Assembly: GCA_013203115.1 (NCBI GenBank)
Contig: JABMQW010000072.1
Coordinates: 1 to 34,072 of the forward strand
DNA length: 34,072 bases
Source: Fidelibacterota bacterium
GTDB taxonomy: Bacteria > Fidelibacterota > Marinisomatia > Marinisomatales > TCS56
Direction of reading: 5' to 3'
A program made the position numbers and the translations under genes. This document shows, piece after piece, positions 1 to 10,457 of the stretch. Numbering within the stretch: the stretch's first letter is position 1; each line of letters opens with the position of its first letter. Below the pieces are notes generated by a model. The model did no database searches. It had not been told where the DNA came from and saw only the letters and a list, made by a program, of their open reading frames with translations.

Positions 1-72
1 ATGCAATCAAATAAATCTAAATAGGTACCCAATTTTCATGTCAATGTCGGAATTTGGGCATGAGTTGTTGGC

Positions 73-78
73 TATAAT
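73..78 (+). promoter_or_regulatory. Possible -10 box of psuG
   Basis: A perfect TATAAT lies 27 bases before the psuG ATG. No convincing -35 box is seen at 16-18 bases upstream, and no Shine-Dalgarno precedes the start codon. The 5' leader would be only about 20 bases. Weak evidence, because the promoter rests on one hexamer. Confidence 0.35.
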
Positions 79-104
79 TACTTTTATAGATATTATCACC
101 CGCC

Positions 105-1016
105 ATGAAAACAAGTTTATTACATTTTTCATCAGAAGTATCGGACGCTGTAAATAGTGGTTTACCCGTATTGGCGCTGGAATCAACCATTATCAGTCAC
201 GGGATGCCCTATCCCGATAATTTAGAATTCGCCCAACAGGCAGAAAATATTGTGCGCAAACAGGGGGTTATCCCCGCAACTATAGCTATTATTGGCGGTA
301 AAATTCAAATCGGTCTTAATGAACACTCCCTGAATGAATTAACGGTGGGTCAAAATATCAACAAGGTAGCTGTGCGGGATATTGCCACCACCGTTGCCGG
401 CAAACAATCCGGGGCAACAACCGTATCGGCAACAATGCATATCGCGCACAGCGCTGGCATAGAGGTTTTTGCTACCGGGGGTATTGGCGGCGTCCATCGC
501 TATGGAGAAACCACCTTCGATATATCACAAGATTTACGCGTGTTGGGTAAAATTCCGTTAGTGGTTGTATCGGCTGGCGTTAAGGCAATACTTGACATCC
601 CGCTTACATTGGAATATTTAGAAACCGATGGAGTTACCGTTATCGGGTATCAAACAGACGTTTTTCCCGCTTTTTATTCCCAAAAGTCCGGGTATACAGT
701 TCCAGCGCGCGCGGATTCACCAGAGGACATTGTAGCCATCCATACCACCAACAAAACTCTTAAGATAACCTCGTCTATATTGGTTGTTAATCCAATACCC
801 ATAAGCCACGAAATTCCTTACCAAGAAATGGAGAGTTATATAAACATAGCTCTGGATAAATGCCTCAAAGAAGGAATTCGCGGCAAAAAGGTCACACCCT
901 ATCTTTTAAAGAAAATTGTAAAGTTGACAAAAGGTAGAAGCCTGCAGGCAAATATCAAGCTAGCCCTAAACAACGTTAAGTTAGGGGCTCAGATTGCCAA
1001 AGCTCTTAAACCATAA
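105..1016 (+). CDS. psuG: Pseudouridine-5'-phosphate glycosidase PsuG
   Basis: PsuG splits pseudouridine 5'-phosphate into uracil and ribose 5-phosphate in the cytoplasm, allowing salvage of the modified base. The 303 residues match the usual family length. Family motifs run through the protein: ALESTIISHGMPYPDN near the N-terminus (catalytic Glu), AGKQSGATTVSAT, ATGGIGGVHR, FDISQDL (Asp), SAGVKAILDI (the Schiff-base Lys) and VFPAFYSQKSGYTVPAR. The ATG at 105 gives the expected N-terminus, though no Shine-Dalgarno is visible. Two genes follow on the same strand; the first begins 2 bases after the stop. The usual partner, the pseudouridine kinase psuK, is not next door in this window but could lie to the left. 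Confidence 0.95.
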   Translation: MKTSLLHFSSEVSDAVNSGLPVLALESTIISHGMPYPDNLEFAQQAENIVRKQGVIPATIAIIGGKIQIGLNEHSLNELTVGQNINKVAVRDIATTVAGKQSGATTVSATMHIAHSAGIEVFATGGIGGVHRYGETTFDISQDLRVLGKIPLVVVSAGVKAILDIPLTLEYLETDGVTVIGYQTDVFPAFYSQKSGYTVPARADSPEDIVAIHTTNKTLKITSSILVVNPIPISHEIPYQEMESYINIALDKCLKEGIRGKKVTPYLLKKIVKLTKGRSLQANIKLALNNVKLGAQIAKALKP

Positions 1017-1018
1017 AA

Positions 1019-1450
1019 TTGAGAAATGATACTGTGACACACAAAACTAAAATAAAAGTTCGCGGCTACCATATTGACCTTTACGGTCATGTAAATAATG
1101 CCCGCTATCTGGAGTTCCTAGAGGAGGCGCGGTGGGCCATGTTAGACGATACGGTTGATCGCGAAAAATGGCATACAGCAGGATATGGGCTCGCGGTGGT
1201 TAATATCAATATTAACTATAAACATCCGGCAAATATGGGTGATGATTTGGAAATACTATCTTCTGTTTCTAAAATCGGTAACAAGAGTATCATTTTCGAC
1301 CAGCGGATTGTATTAGCTTCTGATTCAACCCCGGTAGCCGATGCGCTGGTTACCTTTGTCCTGGTAAATCGAAAGACCGGTCGCGCGATTACATTGACCG
1401 GTGAAATCTATAAAAATCTAGAAAATTTATTTGCACGATTAAACCAATAA
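1019..1450 (+). CDS. Hot-dog fold acyl-CoA thioesterase (4HBT family)
   Basis: A 143-residue single hot-dog domain of the 4-hydroxybenzoyl-CoA thioesterase/YbgC type. These enzymes hydrolyse acyl-CoA thioesters, and the substrate cannot be told from sequence. The N-terminal motif YHIDLYGHVNNARYLEFLEEAR holds the catalytic Asp and the HVNNARY helix typical of the family. The later stretch VNININYKHPANMGDDLEI fits the central strands. The start is uncertain: the track uses TTG at 1019, 2 bases after psuG, while an in-frame GTG at 1034 is an alternative. Neither has a good Shine-Dalgarno. It is probably cotranscribed with psuG and arfB, but no shared pathway is obvious. Confidence 0.85.
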   Translation: MRNDTVTHKTKIKVRGYHIDLYGHVNNARYLEFLEEARWAMLDDTVDREKWHTAGYGLAVVNININYKHPANMGDDLEILSSVSKIGNKSIIFDQRIVLASDSTPVADALVTFVLVNRKTGRAITLTGEIYKNLENLFARLNQ

Positions 1451-1473
1451 TCATAAACCGTAGATCTCCAACA

Positions 1474-1896
1474 TTGATAAAAATTACTGAGAATATCAGT
1501 ATCCCGGATGATGAATTGAAATTTAGTTATACACGCTCTTCAGGTCCTGGTGGACAAAACGTTAATAAGGTTTCCACCGCTGCATACTTAAGGTTCGATG
1601 TCCGCAATTCATCCACTTTAACTGAAGAAATAAAAATAAGATTAATTAAATCGGCCGGTAAGCGAGTATCAAAAAAGGGAGTACTGATTATCAAGGCCCA
1701 ACGTTATCGCACCCAGGCGCAGAATAGACGCGAAGCACTGGAACGCTTGGTCGGACTTATAAAATATGCTGCTTTGAAACCTGTTTATCGCAAAAAGACA
1801 CGGCCTTCACAAGCTGTTAAAGAAAGGCGCCTAATAGACAAACATAAACACAGCCAGCTAAAACAAGATCGAAAACCGGTTGATATATCTGAATAA
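1474..1896 (+). CDS. arfB: Alternative ribosome-rescue factor / peptidyl-tRNA hydrolase ArfB (YaeJ)
   Basis: ArfB enters the A site of ribosomes stalled on mRNA without a stop codon and hydrolyses the peptidyl-tRNA. The protein has the GGQ catalytic loop in SSGPGGQNVNKVSTAAYLRF, near residues 25-42. Its C-terminal tail is rich in Lys and Arg (KKTRPSQAVKERR...), which in the family threads into the mRNA entry channel. At 140 residues it has full ArfB length and lacks the extra domains of RF1/RF2. The TTG start at 1474 is supported by alignment of the N-terminus (MIKITENISIPDDEL) to known ArfB proteins. It is the last gene of the left + strand group and faces the DUF192 gene tail to tail across a repeat. 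Confidence 0.93.
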   Translation: MIKITENISIPDDELKFSYTRSSGPGGQNVNKVSTAAYLRFDVRNSSTLTEEIKIRLIKSAGKRVSKKGVLIIKAQRYRTQAQNRREALERLVGLIKYAALKPVYRKKTRPSQAVKERRLIDKHKHSQLKQDRKPVDISE

Positions 1897-1948
1897 TTTT
1901 TTAAAGATTTTAAAAATTTAATCAAATATTATGAACTCCAATGTAATT

Positions 1949-2039
1949 CCTGGCCCTATTGTTCCGTGTAAAGCAGCGAGGAATTTAACCAAGCCTTCTT
2001 GTCCGCCGTAGTTCCGATGAATCGGAGCGAAGGCTGATT
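1949..2039 (-). repeat. 91-bp interspersed hairpin repeat, copy A
   Basis: Read on the minus strand this element aligns without gaps to 33387-33477 on the plus strand. By hand count 73 of 91 positions are identical. It carries a perfect inner stem TCCGAT-tc-ATCGGA, and imperfect outer arms (TCAGCC against GGCGGA) extend it. The element begins with the A-A of the DUF192 TAA stop codon and fills most of the gap between the convergent arfB and DUF192 genes. It contains no long open frame. Confidence 0.85.
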
Positions 2040-2559
2040 AAAACAGGGGTTTGATAGACCTTATTTCGTGGGCTATCTGTACAGAATCGCCGGGCAGTAT
2101 TTCGTTCTCCAAAAACCAGCCATAAGTCATCTGTAAAGCATATCGGCATTTTTCTGTCGACCGGTAAACAATATTAGGATCAATAATCATATTAAAAATT
2201 TCTTTTATTGTCCCTGTGCTATCCAAATACGCTACCGATATATCATTCCTCGCACCTCGCATGTTAAAAGCAATATGTCGGTTATTTCCATAGATAAATA
2301 GCATCCCCTCATTAAACTCAATCATATCATATTGTGATAACCCACTTCTTTTTTCTGCTGGGGATACAGCTAATGCGGCGTACACTTTGACATCATAATC
2401 CCGTGAGTTTGTGATTATCAGTTCTGTCTCGCCGGGGTGTTTGGGACTGCAGGCTGCTAATAATACTGTTATCATTATCAAAAACGGCCAAAGCTTTTTT
2501 AAACTTGCAGTGTTACCAGATATCCAATTAAATAAACCGCAACTAAACCTTCTTTTCAT
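2038..2559 (-). CDS. DUF192 family lipoprotein
   Basis: This is an exported DUF192 protein of unknown biochemical function. A hydrophobic stretch, LWPFLIMITVLLAAC, ends in a lipobox Cys, so it is probably a lipoprotein. The rest (VKVYAALAVSPAEKRSGLS..., EGMLFIYGNNRHIAFNMRGA, VAYLDSTGTIKEI) follows the DUF192 pattern, including the usual 'F.M....I...Y.D..G.I' core. The track starts at a GTG (2586); I prefer the in-frame ATG at 2559, giving 173 residues. Even so, the region before the hydrophobic core is unusually long. A weak promoter candidate (TTGATT-17-AATAGT, 2637-2665, minus strand) precedes it. Its stop codon coincides with the end of the 91-bp repeat. Confidence 0.85.
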   Translation of the reverse strand: MKRRFSCGLFNWISGNTASLKKLWPFLIMITVLLAACSPKHPGETELIITNSRDYDVKVYAALAVSPAEKRSGLSQYDMIEFNEGMLFIYGNNRHIAFNMRGARNDISVAYLDSTGTIKEIFNMIIDPNIVYRSTEKCRYALQMTYGWFLENEILPGDSVQIAHEIRSIKPLF

Positions 2560-2966
2560 TATGTCAATACCAAATTTTTTATACACTGAAGTTAAAATAA
2601 TAACACACGTAAAGTGAAGCCTGTTTTTTGTTTGTGACTATTATTTACATCATCCGGTTAATCAATACTCTCGGCCAAGAAGATTGTTCAGGCTATATGC
2701 CGGTCCCGTAATAGAGTCTTGACAGGCATAGAGAATAGCTTGAATACTTTTTGATAAATATAAACAATTTGTCCACAACACCGTCGATAGCAAACATAAT
2801 GTATATGGAAATATATTGTGTGTCGCACTTGCGGAAAACTTTTTGATTACCGGTTGGGTATGTATTTACACTGTATCTTGTTTTTCTATGATTGTGTATA
2901 GGTCATAGGTCCTGGCGATTATCGAGCGATGGCAAGTATATTTAAGGAGATAGATCGACTATGTGT
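2560..2966. other. Intergenic region between DUF192 and HU-LysM genes
   Basis: About 400 bases without a supported gene. It holds a weak minus-strand promoter candidate for DUF192 (2637-2665). It also holds a plus-strand TTGACA at 2719-2724 with AATACT 18 bases later at 2743-2748. A one-mismatch DnaA box, TTGTCCACA, lies at 2769-2777. An AAGGAGA lies at about 2944, ahead of an ATG at 2961 whose 64-codon frame is antisense to the HU-LysM gene. No terminator or RNA gene was recognised. Confidence 0.5.
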
Positions 2967-3977
2967 TTATTCGCGAGCCTGAGTAACCAAAATATCGCTT
3001 GGAATCTTATTAATGCCAAGTTTTTCAGCAATGCCGGGATCCAATTTAAGGGCAACTTTCAGGAAATCCTGGGCACCCGGTGTGTTGCTTTGCGAATATA
3101 CCTGATATACCAAAGCATTGGCCCTGGCCAGCCAATCAATATCGAACCTTTCTAATTCTTTAACGCTACCAACCAAGGTGGGTATATGTACATTTGTGCC
3201 CGGCAACAGCATGTCCGGATTAGCAATTATGTCCTTGTTGTGCTCATAAATCAATGGCCACAGATATGGGTCGCCATAATATTCTTTAGCCAGTGCCCAT
3301 AAATTGTCACCTGATTTTATCGCATGTATGATAATTGGATCTTCGGCCACAATATTAACCGGTGGTGGTTCAATAGAAGTTATAACATCAACCTGAATTG
3401 CGGGCGCCACCAGTTGCTGTTCTGGTTGTGGCTCAGGTGTGGCGGTTATTTCGGCTGGTTCTGGTATATCCACCGGGGCGACAACAGCGGTTGAGGCTGT
3501 ATCGTGCTCAATTTTATCACCACCACCTAACCACAACGACCCAATAAGAATCACTAGCGCCAGGGCGGCGGCACCGCTGCTATATTGAATTATTTTATTT
3601 GTTCTCCAAAAATCCCGCAACGATCTGGTTCCGGACATTTCTTTTATTGGTTTTTCAGTCGCTTTCGGCAGCGGGGGAACGATACGCGCCAGATTTTCAT
3701 TAAGCTGGTTTTTAATATCGATGCTGGGGTGAAATACTATTTTGTTATGTCCCGGAATAATAATTGGTTGACCCGTTCGAGGATTAATACCCTGACGCTG
3801 TGCCACTTGACGAAGACGGAAGGTTCCCAGTCCTTTAAGGCGTACCTGTCCATCCCGGACCAAACCTTCTTCGATTGTTTCTGCCAAGTTTCTTAAAACA
3901 ACATGACAGGCTTGCTTGCTTAGGTTGGTTGCGCCGGATACTTGTTCAATCAGCTCAGAAAAGGTTATTTTATTCAT
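2967..3977 (-). CDS. HU-transmembrane-LysM protein (membrane-anchored DNA-binding protein)
   Basis: The architecture is unusual. Residues 1-90 are an HU/IHF-type DNA-binding domain with the beta-arm signature GINPRTGQPIIIPGHNKIVF. Basic residues (RDFWRTNK) then precede one membrane helix at about 131-150 (AAALALVILIGSLWL). A Pro/Glu-rich linker spans about 155-213, and a LysM domain (HAIKSGDNLWALAKEYYGD... LLPGTNVHIP) about 215-266. A roughly 70-residue tail follows. Positive charges before the helix predict the HU domain in the cytoplasm and LysM in the periplasm. LysM binds peptidoglycan and HU binds DNA, so a tether between nucleoid and cell wall is a reasonable inference. HU proteins with a membrane helix and a SPOR domain are known in Bacteroidota, so this may be a variant. 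It overlaps the upstream HU gene by 8 bases. Confidence 0.9.
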   Translation of the reverse strand: MNKITFSELIEQVSGATNLSKQACHVVLRNLAETIEEGLVRDGQVRLKGLGTFRLRQVAQRQGINPRTGQPIIIPGHNKIVFHPSIDIKNQLNENLARIVPPLPKATEKPIKEMSGTRSLRDFWRTNKIIQYSSGAAALALVILIGSLWLGGGDKIEHDTASTAVVAPVDIPEPAEITATPEPQPEQQLVAPAIQVDVITSIEPPPVNIVAEDPIIIHAIKSGDNLWALAKEYYGDPYLWPLIYEHNKDIIANPDMLLPGTNVHIPTLVGSVKELERFDIDWLARANALVYQVYSQSNTPGAQDFLKVALKLDPGIAEKLGINKIPSDILVTQARE

Positions 3978-4263
3978 TTATTTGACCCTGTTCTTGGACT
4001 CGTGCTTTCAAGCCAACCGATGAGTGAAAGAAAGTTGCTTTCACCGGTGGTAGTTTAACAATCGCTTTTAAGGCCGGATTAAAGGCGTTGCGCGCAGCGC
4101 GAAGTTTAACACCAAACGTTCCCAGTCCTGGAATGGTGAAGCTCTTTTCTTCTACAAGTGTATTTGCCAGCACACCTACAGTGACTTCAAGGATTTCTCG
4201 CGTTTCCTTTTGTGTTTTTCCCAGCTTTTCTGACAGAATTTTGTTTATTTCTGCAGTGTTCAT
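3970..4263 (-). CDS. HU/IHF-like DNA-binding protein
   Basis: A 97-residue member of the HU/IHF fold. The N-terminal helices (INKILSEKLGKTQKETREILEVTVGVL) and the strand motif FTIPGLGTFGVKL are recognisable. The beta-arm tip lacks the usual GRNPxTG; in its place is ARNAFNPALKAIVKLPP, followed by the conserved VKATFFHSSVGLKARV. DNA contacts may therefore differ from classical HU. The start ATG has a strong Shine-Dalgarno (GGAGG, 8 bases upstream). It is the first gene of a two-gene unit with the HU-LysM protein, which overlaps its end by 8 bases. The two HU domains could pair as a heterodimer, which is inference. Confidence 0.85.
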   Translation of the reverse strand: MNTAEINKILSEKLGKTQKETREILEVTVGVLANTLVEEKSFTIPGLGTFGVKLRAARNAFNPALKAIVKLPPVKATFFHSSVGLKARVQEQGQINE

Positions 4264-4298
4264 ACCGATTCCTCCGTTGGTAAGTGAACGCGAATTTG

Positions 4299-4312
4299 TA
4301 AGTATATACTTA
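4299..4312. promoter_or_regulatory. Perfect palindrome TAAGTATATACTTA, possible operator
   Basis: A 14-base perfect palindrome lies between the HU operon promoter (-10 at 4328-4333) and the start codon at 4263, just downstream of the expected transcription start. This is a usual place for a repressor site, but the regulator is unknown. AT-rich palindromes also arise by chance. Confidence 0.35.
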
Positions 4313-4327
4313 ATAATTACTCAAAAC

Positions 4328-4355
4328 AGTATATCCAAATAACAGACAAAGTCAA
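4328..4355 (-). promoter_or_regulatory. Promoter of the HU / HU-LysM operon
   Basis: On the minus strand TTGACT (4355-4350) is followed after 16 bases by TATACT (4333-4328), five of six matches at each box. It reads toward the HU gene at 4263, whose GGAGG ribosome-binding site lies downstream. Confidence 0.65.
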
Positions 4356-4413
4356 GAACTTTACGAAAGGAAATAAAACAGTTTGTGTTTTATTTCGGTA
4401 TTAACAGAGACAA

Positions 4414-4965
4414 TTATAAGATTTCGTTGATATTAAACAGGTTTTTTTTATTTGGGGGGATCCCAACGGCTTTTATTCCCAACCCCACATAGTAGGCAAC
4501 CATAGCAATTAAGGCCAGGCCCTCACTAATGATTGGCTGACCATCTTTAAAGACCTGTTTAAAGCGCTTTGGTCCTACTGTGTGAACCGTAATATTTTTA
4601 AGTTTTGGTGATTTCTGATAAATATTGCTTGAATCGGGAAAATAGGGGTTGTCCTGATAGGGGGTTTGGCCAATTAAAAAATTTGTGCCACACCGATTTA
4701 CATGTCCGGAAATACCAACCAATTCATCTATGCCAATCAACCGGTCAACAATTAATAAATCAGTTATTGGCAACGTGGTTTTCAACTTATCAAAATTATA
4801 GGGATTAACAATCTCGGCTGTTAACCCTTGCGGCCATAAAAAAGCCCTTCCTTTATATTGACCAATATTATGCCCCGCGATCCGTTTATCAACATTCAGA
4901 TCCACGCCCCAAGCTTCGAGGCAAGCAATCAAATAGATTGCTGTTTTATCGCAGCTATTTTCCAT
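4414..4965 (-). CDS. Divergent, short purine-nucleoside-phosphorylase-like protein
   Basis: A 183-residue protein that I cannot place firmly. The segment GISGHVNRCGTNFLIGQ...YFPDSSNIYQ resembles the 'I.DHINL.G.NPL.G...FPDMS.AY' block of PNP/MTAP-type phosphorylases. The end (GLALIAMVAYYVGLGIKAVGI) resembles their later '...GADAVGM' region. The N-terminal phosphate-binding portion of a normal enzyme of about 270 residues is missing, and FPDSS replaces the usual FPDMS. Activity is therefore doubtful; it may be a binding or structural derivative. The start ATG overlaps the yggS stop by one base (TGATG), so translation is probably coupled to yggS. It is the last gene of the dnaN-gyrA-yggS run. 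Confidence 0.55.
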   Translation of the reverse strand: MENSCDKTAIYLIACLEAWGVDLNVDKRIAGHNIGQYKGRAFLWPQGLTAEIVNPYNFDKLKTTLPITDLLIVDRLIGIDELVGISGHVNRCGTNFLIGQTPYQDNPYFPDSSNIYQKSPKLKNITVHTVGPKRFKQVFKDGQPIISEGLALIAMVAYYVGLGIKAVGIPPNKKNLFNINEIL

Positions 4966-5666
4966 CAGGGATATTCTTTCCGCGGTCCAAAAAGGGTCGT
5001 TCCCAAGCGCACCATCGTGCTACCCTCCTCAACGGCAATTTGGTAGTCACTGCTCATACCCATGGATAGTACTTTGATAATCAATGACTCAGCCCTCAAT
5101 TGTTGGTTCAGATCCTCTTTGATTCTCCGCAATAAGGCAAAGGCGGATCTAATCTCGGGTGGATCCGCTCCCAAGGGCCCAACGGTCATTAATCCATTAA
5201 CCGCGATTCCAGCCAGGGAACAGCATGCCAGCAAGGCCTGATCATCTTCAGGATTAAAACCGAACTTGGATTGTTCTCCGCTGGTATTGATTTCCAATAA
5301 TACCGGTGTATCGGTACCAAGGCGCCGACCCCTGCTGGCTATTTTATCAGCCAATTTTACCGAATCAACGGCATCGATAGTATCAAATATTTCAAGCGCC
5401 CGGTTGACTTTATTGGACTGTAGGTGACCAACCATACGCTTTACCAGTCCCGGAAGGTGTGGTAGGCGCGGAAATTTGTCGGCCGCCTCCTGAACCCTGT
5501 TTTCCCCGATTACTGTATTTCCAGCATTGTAAATATTTATAATAGCTTCGGGGTCATGTGTTTTAGTTACAGCAACAATTGTAACTTTATGCCGCACACC
5601 ACTGTAAGCCTGGGCCGCCGCAATATTATCGCGAACCTGCGATAGCCTTTCCGCTATCGTTGACAT
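4965..5666 (-). CDS. yggS: YggS/PROSC family pyridoxal-phosphate homeostasis protein
   Basis: A PLP-binding protein that buffers free pyridoxal phosphate and affects amino- and keto-acid pools. Family motifs are present: the PLP-lysine block VTIVAVTKTHDPE, GENRVQEAADKFP, HLQSNKVNRAL, LEINTSGEQSKFGF, GLMTVGP and SMGMSSDYQIAVEEGSTMVRLGTTLFGPR. The track frame runs back into gyrA (start 5759), but homology begins at MSTIAERLSQVRDNI. That ATG is at 5666, one base after the gyrA stop, and yields about 233 residues, the usual length. Position and spacing point to cotranscription with gyrA and the PNP-like gene. Confidence 0.93.
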   Translation of the reverse strand: MSTIAERLSQVRDNIAAAQAYSGVRHKVTIVAVTKTHDPEAIINIYNAGNTVIGENRVQEAADKFPRLPHLPGLVKRMVGHLQSNKVNRALEIFDTIDAVDSVKLADKIASRGRRLGTDTPVLLEINTSGEQSKFGFNPEDDQALLACCSLAGIAVNGLMTVGPLGADPPEIRSAFALLRRIKEDLNQQLRAESLIIKVLSMGMSSDYQIAVEEGSTMVRLGTTLFGPRKEYP

Positions 5667-5667
5667 A

Positions 5668-8157
5668 TCAAACTTCTTTTTCTTCGCCGGTGATCTCTGG
5701 TTCTTCTGTTTTAGTATCCAAATCTTCATCTTCGCGAACAACCCGAGTGATCGATGCAATACTGGAACCCAGATCCAGCTTAATTAAACGCACGCCTTGG
5801 GTTACACGTCCAATGGTACGGATCGTCGAAATCGGTTGACGAATAAGTACGCCGCGATTGGTTATTACCATCAGATCATCGGTATCAACTACCTCCATTA
5901 TTGAGACCATTTTCCCTGTTTTATCAGTGGTTCGCATTGTCATAATTCCTTTGCCGCCTCGACTCTGAATCCGGTATTGGATCACATCGGTACGCTTACC
6001 GTAGCCTTTCTCTGTAGCCACCAAGATGGTTCCTTCACGCTTAACGATCACCATACCAACAACTTCGTCCGAGTCTATTGCCAACCTGATTCCGCGCACA
6101 CCCATGGTTTTTCGTCCGCTGGTACGAATGTCTCGTTCTGAAAATCGAATCGATTTTCCCTCCCTGGTACCCAGAATAATACCATCGTCACCATCTGTGA
6201 TACGAGCATCGATCAACTCATCGTTTTCACGAATATCGATGGCATAGATTCCGCCCTTGCGGGGATGACCATAAGCGGATAAAACTGTTTTCTTTACTTG
6301 TCCTCTTTTGGTAGCCATGATGATATAATGCTGATCATCAAATTCTTTTACGCTAACAAATGCCTCGACTTTCTCCCCGGGCTGGCACCCAATTAAATTA
6401 ACGACAGCTCGCCCACGAGTGGCTCTTCCACCCTGGGGAATTTCATGTACTTTCAACCAGTAGCACTTCCCAAGGTCCGTGAAAAAGAGCATGTAATTAT
6501 GGGTATTGGCAATAAATAGATGCTCAACAAAATCATCGTCCTTAGCCGTGGCGCCCTGCAGGCCGCGACCGCCGCGACGTTGACTCCTATAGGTTCCGAC
6601 AGGAGTACGTTTGATATAGCCATTATAGGTAATAGTTAATACCGTATCTTCTTCGGCAATCATGTCTTCAATAGAAAAATCTTTGCCATATGGAAGAATT
6701 TCCGTACGCCGCTCATCGCCGTAAACAGCGCGAACATTTTCAAGCTCTTCTCTTATTATAGCCATCTGCTGGATCCGGCTTTCCAGAACACCTTTTAACC
6801 TGGAGATTAGTTGAATGAGTTCTTTGTACTCGGCAACAATTTTACTGGCTTCCATGCCAGTCAATTTTTGCAGTCGCATATCAAGGATTGCCTGAGCCTG
6901 TTTTTCAGAAAGATCGAATGAACTCATCAAGCCTTCCCGAGCATGACTGACATCTTTACTGGCACGTATAATCGCGATCACTTCATCGATGTTATCCAAC
7001 GCGATCTTCAGGCCTTCCAAAATATGTGCGCGGTCTTCGGCCACCTTCAGATCAAATTTCGTTCGGCGGACTACCACCTCATGGCGAAAATCGATGAAGT
7101 GCTGAATCATCTGGCGCAGCGTCAATAGCTTCGGTATACCATTATTTATCAGAGCTAATAAAATTATTCCGTAGGTCTCCTGCAATTGTGTATAAGCATA
7201 CAGTTGATTCAGGATTACTTCGGGAATAGCATCCCGCTTGGTCTCGACCACAATCCGAATACCATCTTTGTCTGATTCATCACGCACATCAGAGATGCCT
7301 TCCACGCGCTTACTACGCACCAAACTGGCAATAGCTTGTATCAGATTTGCTTTGTTAACCTGGTAGGGTATCTCATTGATAATAATACTGCTGCGGCCCT
7401 GTTTATTGGTTTCCACGACTGCTCGTGCCCGCATCAGTATTTTGCCGCGCCCCGTTTCGTAGGCCTGTTTGATCCCATCGATCCCCTGTATTAGGGCCGC
7501 CGTGGGAAAATCCGGTCCTTTGATATATTCCATTAATTCAGCAACTGTCATTTCCGGATTTTCAATCAAGGCAATTGTAGCTGATACGATTTCGGTCAGA
7601 TTATGCGGTGGAATCTTGGTGGCCATACCAACGGCAATACCTTCCGAACCATTGATAAGCAGGGTTGGTATGGTAGATGGTAATACCTCCGGTTCCTTGA
7701 GGGTATTATCAAAATTGGGAACGAAATCAACTGTATCCTTATTCAGGTCATGCAACATTTCACCGCTTATGCGAGTCATCCGGGCTTCGGTATACCGCAT
7801 GGCCGCCGCTCTATCTCCATCTATCGATCCGAAGTTACCCTGGCCTTTTACAAGCTGATAACGAAGAGAGAAATCTTGCGCCATTCGCACCAACGCATCA
7901 TAAACCGAAGAGTCTCCGTGGGGATGGTATTTACCCATCACATCACCGACAATCCGGGCGGATTTCTTGGAGGAACGGTTCCATTGTACGCCTAAATCGT
8001 TCATGCCGTATAAAATTCTACGATGCACCGGTTTAAGGCCATCCCGTACATCCGGCAAAGCACGTGACACAATTACCGACATGGAGTAATTGAGATAGCT
8101 TTCGCGCATCTCTTCAACTATATCGCGATTTATAATATTTTCTCTGGAAATATCCAC
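5668..8157 (-). CDS. gyrA: DNA gyrase subunit A
   Basis: GyrA carries the DNA breakage-reunion activity of the A2B2 gyrase that introduces negative supercoils. The 829-residue protein starts with the conserved [20 protein letters not shown]. The catalytic Tyr is Y122 in [11 protein letters not shown]. The quinolone-resistance region [13 protein letters not shown] has Ser83 and Asp87 at the same numbers as in E. coli, the susceptible form. The C-terminal beta-pinwheel contains the GyrA box QRRGGRG, which separates gyrase from topoisomerase IV. The tail is acidic. gyrB lies 48 bases upstream and yggS begins one base after the stop, so all three probably share a transcript. Confidence 0.98.
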   Translation of the reverse strand: MDISRENIINRDIVEEMRESYLNYSMSVIVSRALPDVRDGLKPVHRRILYGMNDLGVQWNRSSKKSARIVGDVMGKYHPHGDSSVYDALVRMAQDFSLRYQLVKGQGNFGSIDGDRAAAMRYTEARMTRISGEMLHDLNKDTVDFVPNFDNTLKEPEVLPSTIPTLLINGSEGIAVGMATKIPPHNLTEIVSATIALIENPEMTVAELMEYIKGPDFPTAALIQGIDGIKQAYETGRGKILMRARAVVETNKQGRSSIIINEIPYQVNKANLIQAIASLVRSKRVEGISDVRDESDKDGIRIVVETKRDAIPEVILNQLYAYTQLQETYGIILLALINNGIPKLLTLRQMIQHFIDFRHEVVVRRTKFDLKVAEDRAHILEGLKIALDNIDEVIAIIRASKDVSHAREGLMSSFDLSEKQAQAILDMRLQKLTGMEASKIVAEYKELIQLISRLKGVLESRIQQMAIIREELENVRAVYGDERRTEILPYGKDFSIEDMIAEEDTVLTITYNGYIKRTPVGTYRSQRRGGRGLQGATAKDDDFVEHLFIANTHNYMLFFTDLGKCYWLKVHEIPQGGRATRGRAVVNLIGCQPGEKVEAFVSVKEFDDQHYIIMATKRGQVKKTVLSAYGHPRKGGIYAIDIRENDELIDARITDGDDGIILGTREGKSIRFSERDIRTSGRKTMGVRGIRLAIDSDEVVGMVIVKREGTILVATEKGYGKRTDVIQYRIQSRGGKGIMTMRTTDKTGKMVSIMEVVDTDDLMVITNRGVLIRQPISTIRTIGRVTQGVRLIKLDLGSSIASITRVVREDEDLDTKTEEPEITGEEKEV

Positions 8158-8205
8158 ATTATTCCTCTAATTTTAAAAACTTAACTCTATGGTCTATCTT
8201 TTGTA

Positions 8206-10456
<2,251 letters not shown>

Positions 10457-10457
<1 letters not shown>

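Noticed and set aside
2769-2777. TTGTCCACA as part of an origin
   Set aside because: One-mismatch box, isolated from others and far from dnaA; not enough to call an origin element.
2961-3155. 64-codon plus-strand frame with an upstream AAGGAGA
   Set aside because: It is wholly antisense to the end of the HU-LysM gene and has no recognisable protein features; kept only as a possible RNA signal.
7469-7858. 129-codon plus-strand frame within gyrA
   Set aside because: Shadow of a highly conserved gene on the other strand.
8061-8066. CACGTG core inside gyrA as a third parS
   Set aside because: The flanks (CAAAG and ACACA) do not match the parS arms, so it is only a chance core.
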